Positions 9,589-21,680 of a stretch of 64,000 nucleotides of DNA are shown here, piece after piece. A program made the position numbers and the translations under genes. Location of the stretch: assembly GCA_017893485.1 (NCBI GenBank), contig CM030366.1:180631981-180695980 (forward strand), written 5' to 3'. A model generated the notes under the pieces. That model saw only the letters and a program-made list of their open reading frames with translations. It did not search any database and had not been told where the DNA came from. This stretch comes from Hemerocallis citrina. Lineage: Eukaryota; Streptophyta; Magnoliopsida; Asparagales; Asphodelaceae. Each line of letters opens with the position of its first letter. Position 1 is the first letter of the stretch.

Positions 9589-12500
9589 TGTAATATCCCA
9601 AAAGAACTAATAAAATATTTCTCTCTCTGTGTGTGTATATATATATATATAGTAATTCTATTAGATTTATATTATGGATGAATTAGTGCATGACTATTAA
9701 GGAGAATAGCCATGCATATTGTGAATTAGACTTAGGGTTGGGGTGACTTAGGGTTAAACCTAAACTTTAACCTAATCAAACCATAGCACACATCTTGATG
9801 AAAATCTAAAGGATGAAATTGCACATGAAGAGTTCTTCATGAAAGACTTCTAGTTGACTTGGGAACCTTCTAGTTTTGTGTATTGGCACTAGATCTAACC
9901 CTTCACCTCCACTCACTTACACTTTGAACAATCCCCACCGTACACCTAGTGGCCGGCCCATACTCCAAGAGGGGAAACCCTAACTCCCACTCCCCTCTAT
10001 TAATACCCACTTCATTTACTCTCTCATCCTCTTTTCCATTTTGGTTCTTGTTCCTTCAAAAAAAAAGGGGAGGAGGGAGGAGAAAGAAAGAGAGGATATC
10101 TTTTAAGTTGTTGTAGAAGATTAGTAGAAGTGAAGAAGGGACAAGGAGCAAATCTTGAAGAGCTAGGAGCCAAAGCACATAAGAGGATTTTCTTGCAACT
10201 CAAGGTGGGTGATTTCTCTAAACTCATAAAAAGGTTTTTACTCATGTATGATTTTTGCATGTAAAAATAACCAAGGAAAACAAAAAAATGTTTGATCATA
10301 TATGAATGAGGAGCATGCTAAGAAGAGAAGGTAGTTCCATGGTAAGATAATTTCTCCTCAAGGATTGCTTAGAAACCATGTTCTTGAGGCCTAGTTAGAG
10401 AATTTTATTTCATGAATGGTTAAGGGTCTTGAGCCCAAACTTTGGGTGAGTGTTTTTCCATGTATCTAGGACCTACATGATTTTTTTGTAATATTTAGAA
10501 GACATCTAATAGACCAAACAGGTTCCACATTTTCGGACAGCAAACCAACTGCAGAAACAGCAACTGAGGATTTTTTGTCGTAGCTTCGAAAAATCATAGT
10601 TAATTATTGACCAAGTATTTTTGGCTGAACTTTTTTGTGGAAGCCTATACATATGTCTACTACTAAAATACCAAATTTCACCCTTTTCTGAAATGGTTCG
10701 TTACCTCAAAAAAATTCCTCAACTTCTCTGGTCCAGAGGGTCTGGACTGCAGAATTCTGCAGGTAGACGCAGTTCCTTAGGTGCATAACTTCGCGTGTGC
10801 TTATGATATGGCCTTGAAATTTTGTGAGCAAGTTGTGGTGGGAGTCAAATTTTAGGGTCCCGAATCTTAGAATTTTTAGACAACGTTTGAGAAGGTTTCC
10901 GAAATAATTCCTAAATACGAGTAAAAAGTTGTCTGAAAAACAGAGGGGATTTTGTATCTTTGGTTAAAGAGCCATAGCTCTGTGCATGTTAGGAGTTTAA
11001 GTGCCATTTTTGGACACATGATAGTGATGGGTGTCTAGTTATAGATTCTAAAATTTCTTGAGCTTTCGATAAGGGGTTGATTTTGTATGGAATTTAGCAT
11101 GCACTACGTTCGATACTTGGGGCTGATTGCGCAGCTTGGGCACTTTCGATTTTCTAGATATATGTGTTCGAAATTTGCCCAAGTGTTGCATTAGGGATTT
11201 GTAGAAGAGACCCTAAGCTTTCCAACGAGCCCAGGAAATCAAAATTCTGAGTTATGCAGGAATTAATGTGATTTTTCTGGCGCTGGACAGATCCAGCTAC
11301 CCTTCAAGAGTGATATTTTGCATGTGCATGACCTTCCATTTTTGCTCTCGAGTGATGATTGGAGAGTTGGGGGCATGCCCCCGTACTCAGTTGTTTTATC
11401 CATGCTAATTAAGACATGGGAAAGTGGCGAGCAGGGTGGCTACATCGCCGGAGCCACCGGTTAGCAGACAAGGACTAGGGTTCCGTTAAGGGAAACCGCT
11501 GAGTCTGATGTAACCTAGACTGTGGATCTAGCTACGACCATGCTCTCATAACACGTTTAGATAGAAGTAAGGACTAGCTAGATATTAGTTCCCAACGATA
11601 AGTAATCAGGTGACTGCATAACGGTGAGACCGTTGACTGCCATACGGTGGGACCGTATATCTTTAAGTTCGTCACGGCTGTTGACTGCAGAACGGTCAGA
11701 CCGTTGACTGCCATACGGTGGGACCGTATATCTTTAAAGTTCGTCACGACCGTTGACTGCAGAACGGTGGGACCGTTGACTGCCATACGGTGGGACCGTA
11801 TATCTTTAAGTTTGTCACGGCTGTTGACTACAGAACGGTGGGACCGTTGACTGCCATATGGTGGGACCGTATATCTTTAAAGTTCGTCACGACCGTTGAC
11901 TGCAGAACGGTGGGACCGTTGACTGCTATACGGTGGGACCGTATATTTTTAAGTTCGTCACCGCTGTTGACTGCCATACGGTGGGACCATATATCCTTAA
12001 GTTCGTCATGGCGGTTGAATGGGGTCCGGGCGCCGGGCACTAGTGGCAAACCAAGACACCACTAGGTGACTGCAGAACGGTGGGACCGTTGATCTGCAAC
12101 CTCATTATCACGATCTATCTATCGGGAACAAGAAGTAGACCAAATTAGAATGCATTGCATAGCGAGGGTTCGAATCCCTAAACTTGGAGACAACGGCTTG
12201 ATTTGGAAGGTATGTAGTATGAGATGCATACATTCCAAAGTCTCGCTTGCATTAGACTAAGTACATCTTTGACTTGTGCATTAGATACCAGAGTATATCA
12301 TACACGGACGTACTAGACGCAACCCTACCTCCCCTTCATTCTAGCCACTTTTCCCTTGTATTCATATTTGATCTATCTGGTTTAGAAATCGCTGTTTTTT
12401 TATCAGCATTACGTCAGTAGGATTACTGACGTGCCCACTCTTTTAGGTACTAGATGCCGACCCGTGGAGTCCAGGAAGGCTCAAGCCTGATGGTGCATCC

Positions 12501-12727
12501 AAGTGACAGGTCCAAGTGTTCCTTATCCACTTCTGATTATATATTATTTTTTTTTTGTAAAACATGGGTTGTAATTTTCTGAACCAAGTTATGGTAACAC
12601 TTGAACTCGTACATCATGGAATAAAAATTCATTTAAATTTTCCTGCTTTTTCCTATATTGTGACTGTTTGAAGGAAAGATTCTGGATTACATCACGAATC
12701 ACCAGTATAAGGATTCGGGGCGTTACA
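9589..12727 (+). repeat. Tekay 5' LTR (3139 bp)
   Basis: Runs from TGTAATATCCC to GGGGCGTTACA. It contains a CTATTAATACCC TATA-like site near 9997 and the ACGGTGGGACCGT minisatellite at about 11610-12090. It matches the 3' LTR closely apart from indels. Confidence 0.93.
11610..12090. repeat. Minisatellite in Tekay 5' LTR with ACGGTGGGACCGT hairpins
   Basis: Units of about 72 bp repeat five to six times: GTTGACTGCCATACGGTGGG and ACCGTATATCTTTAAGTTCG followed by a GTTGACTGCAGAACGGT half-unit. Each carries the short palindrome ACGGTGGGACCGT. The 3' LTR has the same array at about 21198-21680 with small differences. Confidence 0.9.
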
Positions 12728-12730
12728 GAG

Positions 12731-12743
12731 TTGGTATCAGAGA
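12731..12743 (+). other. Tekay primer-binding site
   Basis: TTGGTATCAGAGA a few bases after the 5' LTR, matching the initiator-methionine tRNA site of plant LTR elements. Confidence 0.85.
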
Positions 12744-12911
12744 AACCTTCAGACAATAGTCCAATGTAACAGGAAAATAGACTTGGGCACCACTAGGAGA
12801 GTTAGGGTTAGCCAGTAGTAGATTATTATAACTCATATTGTTGTTCTTTTCAACTTATGTTTTATAATTTTCTATATCTGGACCAACTCCTCTATTGTTT
12901 TCTCCTAACAG

Positions 12912-13328
12912 ATGCCAGGTGCACGGAATGGAATAGCAAACGGGACTCCAAATGGGTCGGGTCCAGCTGACACTGCAGCTCCTCCTCCTCCTCCACAGCC
13001 CACTGCTGTGGAGCAAGCCATTAACAGGCTATTCAGGGATATGGCCGCGTACCGTTGAAACCAGGGGCACATGGAGGACCGTCTGGAAAATTGCGGTCAC
13101 ACTCTGATAGCTGCTAACAGGCAGATGGCTAAACTAAGGAGGTCAAGGAAAAGGCTCTCAAGGAAACTAACACTACTAAGGTATCAGCAGGGAGAAAAAA
13201 TGGCACAGCTAGAGCTGAGGATTGAAAATCTGCAGGCAAGGGTTACACAGCTAGAACAGCTCACTGCGACTGAGCACTCGGCCACCGAGGGTCACCACGT
13301 CAGGGATATGTGTGACCTAGCCTTATGA
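12912..13328 (+). pseudogene. Extra coiled-coil ORF upstream of Tekay gag
   Basis: A 138-codon reading from ATG 12912 to TGA 13326-13328, with one in-frame TGA at 13056-13058 (codon 49). The first third is Ala/Pro/Gly-rich with a run of five prolines. The rest is basic and helical, with a heptad pattern (KMAQLELRIENLQARVTQLE) that predicts a coiled coil. The ATG follows TTTTCTCCTAACAG, which looks like a splice acceptor. It is separated from gag by about 370 bp with a TA microsatellite. I do not recognise the protein. It could be a gag N-terminal exon, an accessory protein, or chance. Confidence 0.55.
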
Positions 13329-13547
13329 AGGAATTTAGGGATGTCTTGCCTCAGTATTTTGATGTATATAGAATGATGCTTTTTGACCGCCTAGGGTGCT
13401 AGAAAAAAAGTGTTTTGATATAGGAAGGGCTTCCTGAACCAATGAATGCTTGATAAAGTTTTTTTTTTACTACTGCTATGGTAATAGTATTTGGGGTAGT
13501 AGTATTTTGGGGGTTGTACAAAAAAAAATGGGGGCTAATGTAACCTT

Positions 13548-13548
<1 letters not shown>

Positions 13549-13601
<53 letters not shown>
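13549..13601. repeat. (TA)n microsatellite between Tekay upstream ORF and gag
   Basis: About 26 TA units. Confidence 0.95.
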
Positions 13602-13604
<3 letters not shown>

Positions 13605-13702
13605 TGAATGAAGGACTGGTATTTTTCTTTGACTACTTCTAGTATGCTTTGAGTTTGCGTTATTATATTATTGCAGAAGTAGTAGTAAGAATTGATATTC
13701 AG

Positions 13703-14795
13703 ATGTCTGGAAGAACACGAAATAGCCAAAGCAGGGTAATGGAAGGCGAGGGCAGCGAGGCCAACAACGCCAACCTCGACATAGGAGCAGAATTTGCCCG
13801 ATTATACCAAGTGTTGGGAGCATTTGTAGAAGCAAGCAGAAATCAGGCGCCGCCGCCAGTAGCACCGGGTGCCGCTCAAAGGCACGTAGCTACGGATCCA
13901 GTACGGATGGTCGAATCCTTTAAAAGAATGAAACCCCCAATCTTCAAGGGACAGGCTGATCCGACCGCTGCAGATGACTGGGTACGCCAAGTAGGGATAG
14001 TGTTTGAAGTCCTCATGACACCAGACGAAAGCAAGGTCCGGTTGGCCACAATTTTACTAGAAAAGGATGTTGGGGTATGGTGGCAATCTGTAAAGCGCAG
14101 CTGGGGAGAAGAACCAATAACTTGGGCAGAGTTCTTGGAAGAATTTAGGGAACACTACTTTCCCTTGGACATACAGGAAGAAAAGGCAATGGAATTCCAT
14201 AATCTGAAACAAGGAAACATGACAGTCAGAGAATACGAAACCAAGTTCACACAGCTGTCACGTTTTGCGCCCGAAATGGTTCAAGAAGAAGTGAAGAAAG
14301 CCAAGAGGTTCGAACAAGGACTTAGGCCTGGGTTGAGGTCTAGGATGGTACCTTTGGGAATTCGCGGGTTCGATAAATTGGTCAGGCGAGCTGCTGCGAC
14401 AGAAATAGACATGAATCAAGGCCAAGCGCCACAGGGAAGGATCGAGACCTGGAACCGGGGAAAAGGTCTGCCCCAGCGTCAAAATTCAAGAGGCACGGTG
14501 GGAGTCAGAAGTTTCAGAGGACAGGTAACAAGGTAGGATAGCAGAAGCCGGGAAGCTGTTTCCGCTGCGGAGAACAGGGACATTTCAAAAATCAATGCCC
14601 AAGCAAGGAGAGGATAACGTGTTTCCACTGCGGGAGGGAAGGACATATCAAGCCAGATTGCCCCCAATACCTGAAGAGTAACAGTAGGGCAGCACCAAGA
14701 ACCGCCAACAAGGGAAAACAGCCCGTTCGCCAAGGTCGAGTATTTGCCCTAAAGGAAGAAGAAGCAGAAAACAATGATGGCGTGATCACTGGTAT
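13703..14795 (+). pseudogene. Tekay gag (capsid and two zinc knuckles)
   Basis: ATG 13703 (MSGRTRNSQ) is preferred over the upstream in-frame ATG at 13649 because it directly follows GATATTCAG and begins the Gag-like sequence. The capsid region spans MKPPIFKGQADP to GQAPQGRIETW, with WWQSVKRSW, FREHYFP and FTQLSRFAPEMV motifs of Ty3/gypsy gag. A TAG at 14534 and a frame change follow. Then come two intact CCHC knuckles, CFRCGEQGHFKNQC (from 14557) and CFHCGREGHIKPDC (from 14617). Gag would package the element RNA in cytoplasmic particles. Confidence 0.85.
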
Positions 14796-14851
14796 GTAAT
14801 GGGTCATTGTAATAAGTTTTGGTTGTATTTCGAAGTTTTGCTTAGAAAAGT

Positions 14852-17800
14852 ATGAATGAAGGTTGTAACTCTTTTGTAACAGGAAATATATATATAAATG
14901 GAATTTTGGCTACCATTTTGTTCGATAGTGGATCAACTCACTCCTTTGTGTCGAAATCATTCGCGAGGAAGTTAAAATACACGCAAGAAGCGACTCTAGA
15001 GTTAGCCTTAATGGTAGCTACACCCTCAGGGGCGACTCTCACTACAGACCAATGCTACAAAGATTGTGAGCTCCAGATTAACAAGGAGCCCCTGAAGATC
15101 GACTTGTTAGAGTTGGATTTCACCGGAACAGATGCCATTATTGGCATGGATTGGATGTCAAGACATGAAGCACGCATCAACTGTAAGGAAAAGAAGGTGG
15201 TCATTGCCACTGAAGGAATAGAACTCGTGTTTCGCGGAGGAAAAGGGCCTGAGGAGATAATAATGGCCACCACCACGAAAGTACGGATACCTGAAGAGGT
15301 GAAGAAGATACCGGTGGTAAGGAACTTTCCTCTAGTATTCCTGGAAGAATTACCGGGACTGCCCCCACCCCGAGACGTAGAATTCAGCATTTCAATTCAA
15401 CCAGGCAGTGCTCCAACATCAAAGACGCCCTATAGGATGGCACCTGTAGAGCAGAACGAAGTTAAGAAACAAGTTGAGGAGCTATTGCAAAAAGGACTCA
15501 TCAGACCAAGTGCGTCACCCTGGGGAGCCCCAGTTTTGCTGGTTAAGAAGAAGGATGGATCTACAAGAATGTGCATTGACTATCGGGAGTTAAACAAAGT
15601 CACCATTCGAAACAAGTACCAAATTCCCAGGATCGATGATCTGTTTGATCAACTTCAAGGGGCAGTTGTATTTTCCAAGATCGACCTACGGTCCGGTTAT
15701 CATCAGGTTTGAGTCAAGGAAGAGAATGTACGCAAGACAACTTTTCGGACTCGGCACGGGCATTACGAGTTCTTAGTGATGCCATTCGGAGTAACCAACG
15801 CCCCGGCAATCTTCATGGACATGATGAACCGAATTTTGCGACCGTTTATCGACTCATTTGTTGTGGTCTTTATCGACGACATTCTAATATACTCGAAGAC
15901 AGAAGAACATACGGGACATTTAACCACGGTATTAAGCAAGCTGCAGGAACATCAATTGTACGCCAAACTGTCCAAATGTGAGTTCTGGAAGCAGGAAGTT
16001 GTATTTCTTGGCCATATCCTTTCTAAGGAGGGAGTGGCCACGGACCCGCAAAAAATAGAAGCAGTCAAGGAATGGCCACAGCCAAAGACAGTGAAGGAGG
16101 TAAGAAGCTTTCTGGGTATGACTGGATACTACCGAAAGTTTATTCAAAATTATGCCAGGATAGCAGTACCACTCACCGCATTGACCAGGAAGAATCAGAA
16201 TTTCAACTGGACGACGAAATGCAAAGAGAGTTTCCAAGAATTAAAGAACAAATTGATCTCTGCGCCCATTTTGGTCTTGCCTCAAGCTGACAAGGCATAT
16301 GTTATCTACAGCGACGCATCATATTTAGGGTTCGGATGTGTGCTGATGCAAGAAGGGATGGTCATCGCTTATGGATCAAGACAACTCCGACCTCACGAAA
16401 AGAACTACCCTACACATGACTTGGAACTAGCAGCCATAATCTTTGCCTTGAAACTATGGCGACATTAGGTCTACGGAGCAAGGGTAGAAATGTATACCGA
16501 CCACAAAAGTTTGAAATACATATACCAGCAAAAGAATCTGAATCTACGGCAGAGATGATGGCTGGAAGTTTTGGAAGATATCAGACCAGAAATCTTGTAT
16601 CACCCGGGGAAGGCTAATATAGTAGCTGATGCACTCAGCCGAAAAAGGAGCATTGCCACACTTGCTGCAACAAGAAAAGAGCTAGAAAATGAAATCAGAC
16701 AAGCAGGCATCGAAGTGATTACTCAAGACTTGAGTACGGTCTTGGCACAGTTAGTTTTACAACCAAGTTTGAACGAACAAGTGAAGAAAGCTCAGACAGT
16801 AGATGCAGAAGTTAGGGCACTAAAGAAGCAGGTGAATGAAGGGAAACTTCCGGAATTCAATATAAAGGAAGGATCGCTTTGGTATGGCAGTAGGCTGTGT
16901 GTGCCGAAGGACAAGGACGTAAGAGAACAAATCATGAAGGAGGCTCACTCCACTCTACTTGCAGTGCACCCTGGAAGCACTAAAATGTATCAGGATGTGA
17001 AGCAGTATTATTGGTGGTCTGGGATGAAACGGGACATAGCAGAATTTGTGTCCCGATGCTTAACATGCCAGCAAGTCAAAGCCGAAAACCAGAAGCCAGG
17101 GGGATTGTTGCAACCATTGCCCATTCCAGAGTGGAAGTGGGAAAACATTAGTATGGACTTCATCACAGGTCTGCCCAGAAGCTCCAAGGGGAACGACTCA
17201 ATTTGGGTCGTCGTAGATCGGCTAACGAAGTCCGCACATTTTCTGCCCGTGAAGACGACCTGGTCACTCGAGAAGTTAGCAGAAGTTTACATTGAAAACG
17301 TAGTAAAGCTACATGGAGTACCAGTATCTATAGTTTCTGATAGGGATGCAAGGTTTACATCTCGTTTTTGGCAAAGCCTGCAGTCAGCCTTGGGAACCAG
17401 GACAAATTTCAGCACAGCTTTCCACCCCCAGACGGATGGACAGACAGAAAGAGTCAATCGAATTCTTGAAGACATGTTGAGAGCCTGCATTATGGATTTC
17501 GGTGGAAGCTAGGAGAAACATCTGCCCTTAGTAGAGTTTGCCTATAATAATAGTTATCAGGCAAGTATTGGCATGGCTCCATATGTAGCATTGTACGGAA
17601 GGAGGTGTAGGACCCCCATGTGCTGGTATGAAGTGGGAGAACGCCAGATATTTGGACTAGAGATCGTACAACAAACCACTGAGAAGATCGAGCTTATTCA
17701 GAAACGGTTACAAACAGCGCAGAGCAGACAGAAGAGTTACGCTGACAATCACCGAAGAGAACTAGAATTCGAGGAAGGTGACCAAGTATTTATCAAGATC

Positions 17801-18196
17801 TCACCAACAAAGGGTGTGCTCAGATTCGGGAAGGGTGGAAAATTAGCACCAAGATATATCGGGCCATATAAGGTTCTGAAGAAGATCGGGAAGGTGGCCT
17901 ACAAATTGGAGCTACCGGCAGAATTATCCCGAGTACATGATGTGTTCCACGTCTCGATGTTGAGAAAGTACATACCAGATCCAAGTCATCAATTACCGAA
18001 GATTCCTGAGGATTTGCAAGTGAACCTCTCATACAAAAAACAACAAGTCCGAATTCTCGACCATCAGGAAAAGGTATTGAGGAACAAGACCATTCCAATG
18101 GTAAAGGTTCTGTGGAGAAACCAGTTCGTAGAGGAAGCCACTTGGGAACCAGAGAGCCGCATGAAAGCTTCTTTTCCTAAACTCTTTGAAGGATGA
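14852..18196 (+). pseudogene. Tekay pol: protease, RT, RNase H, integrase, chromodomain
   Basis: Protease DSG is at residues 25-27 of the reading from 14852. Reverse transcriptase follows: [25 protein letters not shown], then [12 protein letters not shown] and catalytic FIDD at 15869-15880. RNase H starts [16 protein letters not shown]. Integrase has the HHCC finger (HPGSTKMYQ to CLTCQQ), DFITGLP, SDRDARFTSRFW and HPQTDGQTERVNR. The C-terminal chromodomain (18040-18190) reads VKVLWRNQFVEEATWEPES; in this clade it guides insertion to heterochromatin. In-frame stops occur at 15710 (TGA), 16466 (TAG), 16557 (TGA) and 17510 (TAG), so no full polyprotein can be made. Confidence 0.92.
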
Positions 18197-18242
18197 TGTT
18201 TTCTTTTCTCCTGACTGGGTATAGTTCTGATGACAGAACTAC

Positions 18243-18258
18243 TCTAAGGAGAGAGTGA
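18243..18258 (+). other. Tekay polypurine tract
   Basis: AAGGAGAGAGTGA lies just before the 3' LTR. Confidence 0.75.
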
Positions 18259-18289
18259 TGTAATATCCCAAAAGAACTAATAAAATATT

Positions 18290-18321
<32 letters not shown>

Positions 18322-19009
18322 GTAATTCTATTAGATTTATATTATGGATGAATTAGTGCATGACTATTAAGGAGAATAGCCATGCATATTGTGAATTAGA
18401 CTTAGGGTTGGGGTGCCTTAGGGTTAAACCTAAACTTTAACCTAACCAAACCATAGCACACATCTTGATGAAAATCTAAAGGATGAAATTGCACATGAAG
18501 AGTTCTTCATGAAAGACTTCTAGTTGACTTGGGAACTTTTAGTTTTGTGTGTTGGCACTAGATCTAACCCTTCACCTCCACTCACTTACACTTTGAACAA
18601 TCCCCACCCTACACCTAGTGGCCGGCCGATACTCCAAGAGGGGAAACCCTAACTCCCACTCCCCTCTATTAATACCCACTTCATTTACTCTCTTATCCTC
18701 TTTTCCATTTTGGTTCTTGTTCCTTCAAAAAAAAAGAGGGAGGGAGGAGAAAGAAAGAGAGGATATCTTTTAAGTTGTTGTAGAAGATTAGTAGAAGTGA
18801 AGAAGGGACAAGGAGCAAATCTTGAAGAGCTAGGAGCCAAAGCACATAAGAGGATTTTCTTGCAACTCAAGGTGGGTGATTTCTCTAAACTCATAAAAAG
18901 GTTTTCACTCATGTATGATTTTTGCATGTAAAAATAACCAAGGAAAACAAAAAAATGTTTGATCATATATGAATGAGGAGCATGCTAAGAAGAGAAGGTA
19001 GTTCCATGG

Positions 19010-19804
19010 TGATGCGGTTTATTTCTGGGAGACGTGTGGATGCACCAGGTGTGAGTTCGGACTCAATTTGTATTTGAAGGAGAAAGCTGCTCGTCTGACG
19101 ACCCTCGGCTGACCGGGCAGAACCTGCGGCGACCTCGGAATGAGGCGGAGATCTGGGCTCGGATCAGGGTTCGGATCCGAGGTCTTGTGTACCTGTAGAC
19201 GGTCCTGAAACACCAGGGTTTGTCCCGGTGGCGGACCCTCCGACGATCTAGTCAGTCTCTGTGAGAGAGTAGCAATAACTAGGTGAATTTAAGTGGTAAA
19301 AGATTGATTACCTCCAAAAGGTGGGTGAGGGCCTAGTATTTATAGAGAACCCCAACCGGGTTTGGTTCCGCTTGGGGGCCGGGTCTGGACCCGAAAGCCC
19401 ATGGGCCTGACGTGGCAGAGGGCCCAGGGGGTTTAGGGCAGACGTGGCAATACCAGAAGCGGTATAGGGCTGACGTGGCAAAACCCTGGGTGGTATTTGG
19501 AGCTGACATGGCTGATCGTGGGTCTTCTGTGCTTCTGGAAGAATCGGAGGGCCTGGGCTGTGCCAGGTCATCCCCATGCTTCGCCAGAGAGGGGGGACGG
19601 CCCGTGGGGCTGTCTCGGATCGGAGACCGAGGACCACTGAGGCTCGTCGGATACGCGGAGGCCAGTTCTGTGGGGGTGAACTTGAGGTTCGGCGCCGACC
19701 CTGCAATGGTTCGAAGCCGGACTAAATTGCTATATTTACCTTTCTTGAGTGAGAGTTGTATTGGGCCCTGGTTGGGCCCCCCGGGCCATTTTCACCCTAC
19801 TACA
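19010..19804 (-). mobile_element. Solo gypsy LTR nested in the Tekay 3' LTR
   Basis: It runs TGATGCGG to CTACTACA and interrupts sequence that is continuous in the 5' LTR near 10340. CATGG flanks it (19005-19009 and 19805-19809). A TATA-like CTATAAATA lies on the minus strand at 19337-19345, so the LTR is minus-oriented, beginning TGTAGTAGGGTGAAAATGG. No internal region remains, consistent with recombination between two LTRs. Confidence 0.88.
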
Positions 19805-20473
19805 CATGGTAAGATAATTTCTCCTCAAGGATTGCTTAGAAACCATGTTCTTGAGGCCTAGTTAGAGAATTTTATTTCATGAATGGTTAAGGGTCTTGAG
19901 CCCAAACTTTGGGGGAGTGTTTTTCCATGTATCTAGGACCTACATGATTTTTTTGTAATATTTAGAAGACATCTAATAGCCCAAACAGGTTCCACGTTTT
20001 CGGACAGCAAACCAACTGCAGAAACAGCAACTGAGGATTTTTTGTCGTAGCTTCGAAAAATCATAGTTAATTATTGACCAAGTATTTTTGGCTGAAATTT
20101 TTTGTGGAAGCCTATACATATGTCTACTACTAAAATACCAAATTTCACCCTTTTCTGAAATGGTTTGTTACCTCAAAAAAATTCCTCAACTTCGCTGGTC
20201 CAGAGGGTCTGGACTGCAGAATTCTGCAGGTAGACGCAGTTCCTTAGGTGCATAACTTCGCGTGTGCTTATGATATGGCCTTGAAATTTTGTGAGCAAGT
20301 TGTGGTGGGAGTCAAATTTTAGGGTCCCGAATCTTAGAATTTTTAGACAACGTTTGATAAGGTTTCCGAAATAATTCCTAAACACGAGTAAAAAGTTGTC
20401 TGAAAAACAGAGGGGATTTTGTATCTTTGGTTAAAGAGCCATAGCTCTGTGCATGTTAGGAGTTTAAGTGCCA

Positions 20474-20713
20474 TTTTTGGACACATGATAGTGATGGGTG
20501 TCTAGTTATAGATTCTAAAATTTCTTGAGCTTTCGATAAGGGGTTGATTTTGTATGGAATTTAGCATGCACTACGTTCGATACTTGGGGCTGATTTTTGG
20601 ACACATGATAGTGATGGGTGTCTAGTTATAGATTCTAAAATTTCTTGAGCTTTCGATAAGGGGTTGATTTTGTATGGAATTTAGCATGCACTACGTTCGA
20701 TACTTGGGGCTGA
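20474..20713. repeat. 120-bp tandem duplication private to the 3' LTR
   Basis: The unit from TTTTTGGACACATG to CTTGGGGCTGA occurs twice in a row here (20474-20593, 20594-20713) and once in the 5' LTR. It arose after insertion. Confidence 0.92.
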
Positions 20714-21197
20714 TTGCGCAGCCTGTGCACTTTCAATTTTCTAGATATATGTGTTCGAAATTTGCCCAAGTGTTGCATTAGGGATTTGTAGAAGAGACCC
20801 TAAGCTTTCCAACGAGCCCAGGAAATCGAAATTCTGAGTTATGCAGGAATTAATGTGATTTTTCTGGCGCTGGACAGATCCAGCTGCCCTTCAAGAGTGA
20901 TATTTTGCATGTGCATGACCTTCCATTTTTGCTCTCGAGTGATGATTGGAGAGTTGGGGGCATGCCCCCGTACTCAGTTGTTTTATCCATGCTAATTAAG
21001 ACATGGGAAAGTGGCGAGCAGGGTGGCTGCATCGCCGGAGCCACCGGTTAGCAGACAAGGACTAGGGTTCCGTTAAGGGAAACCGCTGAGTCTAGTGTAA
21101 CCTAGACTGTGGATCTAGCTATGACCATGCTCTCATAACACATTTAGATAGAAGTAAGGACTAGCTAGATATTAGTTCCCAACGATAAGTAATCAGG

Positions 21198-21680
21198 TGA
21201 CTGCAGAACGGTGGGACCGTTGACTGCCATACGGTGGGACCGTATATCTTTAAGTTCGTCACGGCTGTTGACTGCAGAACGGTCAGACCGTTGACTGCCA
21301 TACGGTGGGACCGTATATCTTTAAAGTTTGTCACGACCGTTGACTGCAGAACGGTGGGACCGTTGACTGCCATACGGTAGGACCGTATATCTTTAAGTTC
21401 GTCACGGCTGTTGACTGCAAAACGGTGGGACCGTTGACTGCCATACGGTGGGACCGTATATCTTTAAAGTTCGTCACGACCGTTGACTGCAGAACGGTGG
21501 GACCGTTGACTGCCATACGGTGGGACCGTATATTTTTAAGTTCGTCACCGCTGTTGACTGCCATACGGTGGGACCGTATATCCTTAAGTTCGTCATGGCG
21601 GTTGAATGGGGTCCGGGCGCCGGGCACTAGTGGCAAACCAAGACACCACTAGGTGACTGCAGAACGGTGGGACCGTTGAT
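21198..21680. repeat. Minisatellite in Tekay 3' LTR
   Basis: Counterpart of the array at 11610-12090, about 72-bp units with the ACGGTGGGACCGT palindrome; single-base and small length differences from the 5' copy. Confidence 0.88.

Noticed and set aside
12160..12180. tRNA-like GGGTTCGAATCCC in Tekay LTRs (also at 21750 and 32105)
   Set aside because: Only a T-arm-like match; no acceptor stem or anticodon arm can be folded around it.
19308..19861. Two ORFs of 132 and 149 codons on opposite strands
   Set aside because: They lie in the nested solo LTR and cross its border.
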